DNA of 12,117 nucleotides from contig CANESN010000013.1 of assembly GCA_947441105.1 (NCBI GenBank), positions 1-12,117 of the forward strand, in the 5' to 3' direction. The position numbers were made by a program, and so were the translations under genes. Shown one piece after another: positions 8,032 to 12,117 of this stretch. Position 1 is the first letter of the stretch, and each line of letters opens with the position of its first letter. Source of the DNA: Micrococcales bacterium (lineage in GTDB: Bacteria; Actinomycetota; Actinomycetes; Actinomycetales; Microbacteriaceae). Under the pieces are notes generated by a model that had not been told where the DNA came from, searched no databases, and was given only the letters and a program-made list of their open reading frames with translations.

Positions 8032-8057
8032 TGGCACTCGAAGAAGGTGAGTGCCAA
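8031..8057 (+). promoter_or_regulatory. CIRCE operator (HrcA-binding site)
   Basis: A perfect 9-9-9 inverted repeat, TTGGCACTC-N9-GAGTGCCAA, is seen. The classical CIRCE is TTAGCACTC-N9-GAGTGCTAA, and both arms here carry the same compensating change at position 3. It is the target of the HrcA repressor encoded immediately downstream, so hrcA-dnaJ should be repressed by its own product and released on heat shock. The last base of the operator is the A of the preferred hrcA ATG, and the spacer contains the Shine-Dalgarno-like AGAAGG. Bound HrcA would block transcription initiation; in RNA the repeat could also fold and hide the ribosome-binding site. Confidence 0.95.
8042..8049 (+). promoter_or_regulatory. 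Ribosome-binding site deciding the hrcA start
   Basis: AGAAGGTG lies in the CIRCE spacer. It is 7 bases from the ATG at 8057 but only 1 base from the alternative GTG at 8051. The spacing therefore favours the ATG. Confidence 0.65.
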
Positions 8058-9079
8058 TGATTCCAGAACGCTCTTTAGAGGTGCTGCGCGCGATCGTGCA
8101 GGACTTCATCTTTTCTTCGCAGCCGGTTGGCTCAAAGTCACTGCTTGATAGACACCCGTTAGGCGTCTCAGCGGCGACTATTAGAAACGACATGGCGCTT
8201 TTGGAGGAGGAGGAGCTAATTGTTGCTCCTCACACCAGCGCTGGAAGAATCCCAACCGAAAAGGGATATCGACTTTTTGTAGACAAACTTGCTGATCTCA
8301 AACCGCTCACAACTGGCGAAAAAGCAGCAATCGAGGGCTTTCTAGGGGGAGCTCACGACCTAGATGAAATCGTCGAGCGAAGCGCTAGGCAGCTTGCACT
8401 TCTCACTAACTCACTTGCGATGGTCCAGTACCCATCGCTTGGTAAGTCAACCGTGCGACACATTGAGCTAATACCAATCGGCTCAAGCAGGCTGTTGTTG
8501 ATGTTGATCACCGACTCTGGTCGAGTCCAGCAGCTACAGATTGAGTCCAACTCAATGCAGGAGGATCTGATTCAGGAACTGCGCGGCCGCCTAAATGGCA
8601 TGCTCTCCGGTTCTGCGCTGGCGGATGTCAAAGGTAAGTTGACCTCGCTGGAATCGGAATTTGCACCTGACCGCAGACCGATTGTGCTGCAGGTTATTCA
8701 GTCACTTCAGTCTCTGGTCGATGCCAACCGCCAGGAAAAACTCACCATCTCCGGGGCTGCGAATCTTGCAAAGCAAGAGCAGGATTTCTCCGGTGATCTT
8801 TCCTCGGTACTAGAAGCAATCGAGGAGCAGGTGGTTCTACTAAAGCTCTTGGATGAACTACACAGCGATCAGCACGGTGTCGGGCTCAGAATCGGCTCGG
8901 AAATTGGCGTTGAGGGTTTAAAGAGCGCTTCAATCATGGTCACCGGTTACGAGAACCGCGGTACCGAGGTGGCAAAACTTGGAGTACTCGGACCTACCCG
9001 AATGGACTATTCCGGAAACATTGCTTCGGTCCGCGCTGTTGCAAGGTATCTGTCAAAGATTTTGGAGGCTAACGCTTGA
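8057..9079 (+). CDS. hrcA: Heat-inducible transcription repressor HrcA
   Basis: HrcA is the dimeric repressor that binds CIRCE; GroEL normally keeps it active, and heat stress inactivates it. Starting at ATG 8057 the product is 340 residues, the normal length, and begins [17 protein letters not shown], in line with the usual M-x-x-ERSLxVL beginning. An in-frame GTG at 8051 would add only two residues and has poor ribosome-binding-site spacing. The N-terminal winged helix contains PVGSKSLL (23-30), [20 protein letters not shown] (36-55) and [18 protein letters not shown] (59-76). The GAF-like dimerisation region follows, and the C-terminus has [31 protein letters not shown] site sits on the start codon, and the stop overlaps the dnaJ start by 4 bases, so hrcA and dnaJ form a coupled, self-regulated heat-shock unit. 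hemW read-through may also contribute. Confidence 0.97.
   Translation: MIPERSLEVLRAIVQDFIFSSQPVGSKSLLDRHPLGVSAATIRNDMALLEEEELIVAPHTSAGRIPTEKGYRLFVDKLADLKPLTTGEKAAIEGFLGGAHDLDEIVERSARQLALLTNSLAMVQYPSLGKSTVRHIELIPIGSSRLLLMLITDSGRVQQLQIESNSMQEDLIQELRGRLNGMLSGSALADVKGKLTSLESEFAPDRRPIVLQVIQSLQSLVDANRQEKLTISGAANLAKQEQDFSGDLSSVLEAIEEQVVLLKLLDELHSDQHGVGLRIGSEIGVEGLKSASIMVTGYENRGTEVAKLGVLGPTRMDYSGNIASVRAVARYLSKILEANA
9064..9068 (+). promoter_or_regulatory. Ribosome-binding site for dnaJ
   Basis: GGAGG lies 7 bases before the TTG at 9076, ideal spacing, within the last codons of hrcA. It supports the TTG that overlaps the hrcA stop as the true dnaJ start. Confidence 0.8.
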
Positions 9080-10128
9080 GCGACCACTATGAGGTGTTAG
9101 GCGTCTCTCGGACTGCAGGTGAAGACGAGATCAAGAAGGCTTATCGAAAGTTGGCCCGCGAACTACACCCGGATGTAAACCCTGATCCTCAGGCTGCTGA
9201 GAGATTCAAGTTGGTTACTCATGCCTATGAGGTACTTATTGACCCTCAGCAGCGCGCTGGTTATGACAGAGGCGGCGATGGCGGCTATGGGCTCGGAGAT
9301 ATTTTCGAGTCATTCTTTGGTGGCGGAACATCCCGTGGTCCGCAGTCCCGATCTCAGCGCGGGCAAGATGCACTGCTAAGAGTCGATTTAGACCTAGCGG
9401 AAGCAGTTTTCGGCGCGGAGAAGACCCTAACCATCGATACCGCAATCCTTTGCGATACCTGTCAGGGCAGCTGCTGTAAGCCTGGAACCAGCGTTCGCGT
9501 CTGTGATATTTGCCGTGGCTCGGGTCAGATTCAGCGCCAGGTACAGTCCTTCATGGGCGTAATGGTTACCACCTCGCCTTGCGGTTCTTGCCGAGGAACC
9601 GGTGAAGTGATTCCTGACCCATGCATAACCTGCCGAGGTCAGGGCAGAGTGCGCTCAAAGCGCGATCTAACTTTGGATATCCCAGCCGGAGTTGCTGATG
9701 GCATGCGTCTTCACCTTTCTGGACAGGGCGAAGTTGGATTTGCCGGAGGTCCAGCGGGAGATATCTACCTGGAGGTTTCGGTCCGACCGCACGCAATCTT
9801 CGGCCGCGATGGTGACGATCTAGTTGCTCAGTTGGAAGTCCCGGTGGCTGATGCCGCTTTAGGTTTTGAGGTTGAGATCGAGTCACTTGATGGCGACGTC
9901 AAAGTTGAATCAAAGCCCGGTGCTCAGCACGGTGATGTGATTACCCTCAAGGGGCTCGGAGCCTCTCGCATTCGCGGCAAGGGAAGGGGTGACCTTCGTC
10001 TTGAGCTGAAGGTGCTGACCCCAACACGGCTTGATGGCAAGGGTAAAGACATCTTCAAAATGCTTCGCGACCTTCACCGCGAAGATGTCCCGAGACTAGG
10101 TTCCAGAAGAGCCAAGGGTCGCTTCTAG
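9076..10128 (+). CDS. dnaJ: Chaperone DnaJ (Hsp40), HrcA-linked type
   Basis: DnaJ is the co-chaperone that delivers unfolded proteins to DnaK and stimulates its ATPase. The 350-residue product has an N-terminal J domain with the essential HPD (31-33), a short Gly-rich linker (about 67-84, [11 protein letters not shown]), a central zinc domain with four cysteine pairs (126/129, 143/146, 169/172, 183/186) and the C-terminal substrate-binding beta domains. The first zinc repeat reads CDTCQGSC rather than CxxCxGxG and is followed by another Cys; the other three are canonical. The gene follows hrcA with a TTGA overlap, as for the second DnaJ (DnaJ2) of actinobacteria, where another dnaJ usually accompanies dnaK-grpE elsewhere. 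Whether a second copy exists here is outside the window. Expression should follow CIRCE/HrcA control. Confidence 0.96.
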   Translation: MSDHYEVLGVSRTAGEDEIKKAYRKLARELHPDVNPDPQAAERFKLVTHAYEVLIDPQQRAGYDRGGDGGYGLGDIFESFFGGGTSRGPQSRSQRGQDALLRVDLDLAEAVFGAEKTLTIDTAILCDTCQGSCCKPGTSVRVCDICRGSGQIQRQVQSFMGVMVTTSPCGSCRGTGEVIPDPCITCRGQGRVRSKRDLTLDIPAGVADGMRLHLSGQGEVGFAGGPAGDIYLEVSVRPHAIFGRDGDDLVAQLEVPVADAALGFEVEIESLDGDVKVESKPGAQHGDVITLKGLGASRIRGKGRGDLRLELKVLTPTRLDGKGKDIFKMLRDLHREDVPRLGSRRAKGRF

Positions 10129-10817
10129 TGCACTGGCTTTACGACCCACAGCTTTCTCCCCAAAGCACTGCGTTGCCTTCAAGCGAAGCCAGTCACGCGA
10201 AGTCGCTTCGTCTTCGGGTGGGTGAGCAGGTTGCGATTACCAATGGCCAGGGCTTGATAGCAAATGCCGTGATGTCATCAGATGATGGCTACGAGATTTC
10301 AGAGCTACAGCAAACCAGCCAGCGCACCCCACGTTTTCACCTAGTGCAAGCTCTAGCCAAGGCTGATCGCGATGAGCTAGCCATGCAAACTTGCGTTGAA
10401 CTGGGACTAAGTAGTGTCACGCCTTGGAGTTCAGAACGTTCAATAGTTCGCTGGGATGGCAAAGAGACAAAGAATCAAACGAGGTGGCAGCAGATTGCCA
10501 TCGAGGCAATGAAGCAGTCCCAGCAGGCATTCCTCTGCGAGGTAAAGCCAATTGCAACCACCAAGCAACTCAGTGCTTTCGGAACCGCATTGGTTTTGGA
10601 TCCCAAGGCCACCAAATCACTCAACGACTTTATGCCGCTCACGGACGATGTGACCTTGGTAGTTGGCCCTGAGGGCGGCATTTCAGATAGCGAATTTCAA
10701 CTTCTTGAAGAACAAGGTTTTCAGCGAGTGCGACTAGGCCAAAGCGTGCTTAGAACCTCGAGTGCAGGACCTGCCGCCATTGCCGCTTTGCAATTCGCTT
10801 CAGGGCTATGGGCCTGA
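10128..10817 (+). CDS. rsmE: 16S rRNA (uracil-1498-N3)-methyltransferase RsmE
   Basis: RsmE methylates N3 of U1498 in 16S rRNA, at the decoding site of the 30S subunit, using S-adenosylmethionine. The 229-residue protein has an N-terminal PUA-like RNA-binding region (roughly 1-70, HAKSLRLRVGEQVAITNG) and a C-terminal SPOUT methyltransferase domain. The SPOUT knot is visible in LALAKADRDE-type sequence at 72-83, GPEGGISDSE (180-189) and LGQSVLRTSSAGPAA (203-217). The usual EQ(S/A)xR-like motif reads KQSQQ (129-133), so the last Arg is replaced by Gln. The GTG start shares one base with the dnaJ stop (TAGTG), with AAGGGT (10114-10119) as a modest ribosome-binding site. Position after dnaJ is conserved in many Gram-positive bacteria. 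Confidence 0.93.
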   Translation: MHWLYDPQLSPQSTALPSSEASHAKSLRLRVGEQVAITNGQGLIANAVMSSDDGYEISELQQTSQRTPRFHLVQALAKADRDELAMQTCVELGLSSVTPWSSERSIVRWDGKETKNQTRWQQIAIEAMKQSQQAFLCEVKPIATTKQLSAFGTALVLDPKATKSLNDFMPLTDDVTLVVGPEGGISDSEFQLLEEQGFQRVRLGQSVLRTSSAGPAAIAALQFASGLWA

Positions 10818-10834
10818 GACTTAGTATTGGAATT

Positions 10835-10840
10835 GGAGGA
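10835..10840 (+). promoter_or_regulatory. Ribosome-binding site deciding the HIT-gene start
   Basis: GGAGGA lies 4 bases before the TTG at 10845. The longer in-frame alternative, TTG at 10827, lies upstream of this site and has no ribosome-binding sequence of its own, so the shorter reading is preferred. Confidence 0.75.
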
Positions 10841-10844
10841 TTCG

Positions 10845-11159
10845 TTGGACTGTATTTTTTGCAAGATCGTTGGTGGCGAATTTGGCACGGAATTCGTGGC
10901 TCAGAATGATCACGCCGTCGCATTTTTAGACATCAACCCGCAGGCCAAGATCCACATACTTGTTGTGCCCAGAACGCACACGTCAAATGTTTCTGAGCTC
11001 GAAGATCCACAAGAGTTGCTTGGGTTATTTGAACTTATTCGCGAGGTTGCGAATACCAAGACCGATGGTCAGTTCCGCTTGCAGTTCAACACCGGCAGCC
11101 GCGAGGGCCAATCGGTTTTCCACACCCACGCCCACGTGCTAAGCAATCAGGCCAACTAG
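10845..11159 (+). CDS. HIT-family (histidine triad, HinT-like) hydrolase
   Basis: Histidine triad proteins of this branch hydrolyse nucleoside phosphoramidates and related adenylated nucleotides. Starting at TTG 10845 the product is 104 residues, a usual length for HinT-like proteins, beginning MDCIFCKIV with the N-terminal Cys3/Cys6 pair typical of the branch. The nucleotide-binding region has PRTH (42-45), and the C-terminal catalytic motif GQSVFHTHAHVLS (88-100) carries the triad His93, His95 and His97. A TTG start at 10827 would add six residues but lacks a ribosome-binding site. There is a 27-base gap after rsmE; the stop overlaps the phoH GTG by one base. A HIT gene between rsmE and phoH is a known actinobacterial arrangement, but its physiological substrate there is not established. 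Confidence 0.93.
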   Translation: MDCIFCKIVGGEFGTEFVAQNDHAVAFLDINPQAKIHILVVPRTHTSNVSELEDPQELLGLFELIREVANTKTDGQFRLQFNTGSREGQSVFHTHAHVLSNQAN

Positions 11160-12109
11160 TGCCACAGAAAACACTTGAGATAACCAAGGTTTCGGCCATT
11201 GACCTGCTTGGTCCTGAGGACAAAATTGCGAAAAAGCTAGAGCGAGAGTTCCCTGGGCTAAAAATTCAAAACCGCGGCACCTCATACATGCTGGAGGGCT
11301 CGGACGAGCAGCTGATTTCTGCTGAGCGCACCCTTTTGGAGCTCGCCGATCTGGTTGCCCAGGGCGTTGCTCCGGATGAGAGATCAGTTGTTGAAAGTGC
11401 GAGGATCATCGAGCAGAATCCCGAGGAGACCCCATCCAAGGTGCTTGGTGCCGGAGGCATCACCACCCCGGGGAAAACAGTTCGAGCAAAGACCCTTGGT
11501 CAAAAGCAGTATCTCGAAGCGATTGATCAAAACACCATCACCTTTGGGATTGGACCTGCGGGAACCGGTAAGACCTATTTGGCAGTGGCAAAGGCAGTTG
11601 CCGCGCTTTACGGCCGACAGGTCAGCAGAATTATCTTGACCAGGCCAGCTGTCGAGGCTGGCGAGCGTCTTGGATTCCTGCCTGGAACACTAAGCGACAA
11701 GATCGACCCTTATCTTCGGCCGCTGTTCGATGCGCTTCAGGAAATGCTTGAACCTGAGGCAACACATCGCTTGATTGAAGCCGGTGTTATTGAGGTTGCA
11801 CCGCTTGCCTACATGCGCGGAAGAACGCTAAACGACTCGTTCATCATTTTGGATGAGGCACAAAACACCACGGCTGAGCAGATGAAGATGTTTCTTACTC
11901 GCCTTGGCTTCAACTCCACAATGGTCATCACCGGCGACACAACCCAGGTTGACCTGCCATTTGGGAAATCGGGACTGAAGGTTGCAACCGAGATCCTTTC
12001 CGGGGTCGAGGGCCTGCACATTGCTACCCTGAGCAGTAAAGATGTGGTTCGACACGAATTGGTTACCCGCATTGTTGAGGCCTACGACAGGAGCAGCATT
12101 GAGCATTGA
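11159..12109 (+). CDS. phoH: PhoH-family ATPase (PhoH-like protein)
   Basis: PhoH-like proteins are cytoplasmic P-loop ATPases linked to RNA metabolism; the gene next to ybeY is the PhoL/YbeZ type that works with YbeY in rRNA handling. The 316-residue product has an N-terminal domain of about 110 residues (KH-like in the family), then GQKQYLEAID (114-123), Walker A GPAGTGKT (132-139), ILTRPAVEAGERLGFLPG (159-176), Walker B FIILDEAQN (228-236) and the sensor-like MVITGDTTQVDLP (255-267). Length and motifs are complete. The GTG start shares one base with the HIT stop (TAGTG) and has little ribosome-binding sequence, so coupling is likely. Its last 11 bases overlap the apparent ybeY start. Confidence 0.96.
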   Translation: MPQKTLEITKVSAIDLLGPEDKIAKKLEREFPGLKIQNRGTSYMLEGSDEQLISAERTLLELADLVAQGVAPDERSVVESARIIEQNPEETPSKVLGAGGITTPGKTVRAKTLGQKQYLEAIDQNTITFGIGPAGTGKTYLAVAKAVAALYGRQVSRIILTRPAVEAGERLGFLPGTLSDKIDPYLRPLFDALQEMLEPEATHRLIEAGVIEVAPLAYMRGRTLNDSFIILDEAQNTTAEQMKMFLTRLGFNSTMVITGDTTQVDLPFGKSGLKVATEILSGVEGLHIATLSSKDVVRHELVTRIVEAYDRSSIEH

Positions 12110-12117
12110 GATTTCCA
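12099..12117 (+). CDS. ybeY: Start of ybeY, endoribonuclease/rRNA maturation factor (3' end outside window)
   Basis: Only six codons are visible: TTG at 12099 reads MSIEIS, the typical beginning of actinobacterial YbeY (MSIEV/I-type N-terminus). It lies in another frame within the last 11 bases of phoH. The order phoH-ybeY is among the most conserved bacterial gene neighbourhoods. Because the rest lies outside the window, this rests on a short N-terminal match plus context. A second TTG at 12106 is possible but gives MRFP, unlike the family. Confidence 0.6.

Noticed and set aside
10827..10844. Six-residue N-terminal extension of the HIT protein from TTG 10827
   Set aside because: The strong GGAGGA site lies downstream of this start, and family members begin directly at the DCIFCKI-type sequence, so TTG 10845 is preferred.
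1..12117. Search for a novel defence, mobile or biosynthetic system
   Set aside because: All convincing genes are conserved housekeeping families in a known order. No direct repeats, integrase, transposase, CRISPR repeats or compositionally foreign stretch was seen by eye.

Overview
The window is 12.1 kb of ordinary, densely packed chromosomal housekeeping DNA from a Gram-positive actinobacterium. The gene order lepA-hemW-hrcA-dnaJ-rsmE-HIT-phoH-ybeY, preceded by leuS-comEA-comEC-holA and rpsT, is the typical actinobacterial arrangement. The protein sequences resemble Microbacteriaceae. The moderate GC content (roughly half, judged by eye), gaps of mostly under 30 bases and small proteins suggest a streamlined freshwater member such as the Rhodoluna/Aquiluna (Luna) group. 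That placement is inference from remembered family sequences; no search was run.

Layout. Bases 1-1073 hold the C-terminal part of leuS. After a 64-base gap comes comEA-comEC-holA (1138-4522), joined by two 4-base stop/start overlaps. comEA and comEC make the DNA-uptake receptor and channel, and holA makes the clamp-loader delta subunit. A bidirectional terminator (about 4527-4544) separates holA from rpsT, which lies on the minus strand (4562-4822) with its own promoter and a hairpin in its leader. The 135-base rpsT/lepA interval is the only divergent intergenic region. From 4958 to the end, eight genes run on the plus strand almost without gaps: lepA, hemW, hrcA, dnaJ, rsmE, a HIT-family gene, phoH and the first codons of ybeY.

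Functional links. lepA (translation elongation factor 4), rsmE (16S rRNA methylation), phoH and ybeY (RNA metabolism and ribosome maturation) and rpsT (ribosomal protein S20) are ribosome-related. hrcA-dnaJ is a heat-shock pair with a perfect CIRCE operator that ends on the first base of the hrcA start codon, which implies autoregulation. Nine of the twelve genes whose start lies in the window appear to begin with GTG or TTG, and most downstream genes overlap or abut the preceding stop codon, pointing to translational coupling.

I saw no mobile element, CRISPR array, phage gene, toxin-antitoxin pair, tRNA, rRNA or unknown multi-gene system. Every open reading frame of convincing quality belongs to a known family. 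The points worth a second look are small: the CIRCE/start-codon overlap, a three-armed repeat at the holA/rpsT terminator, a shortened ComEC, the rpsT leader hairpin, and a few unusual motif residues.
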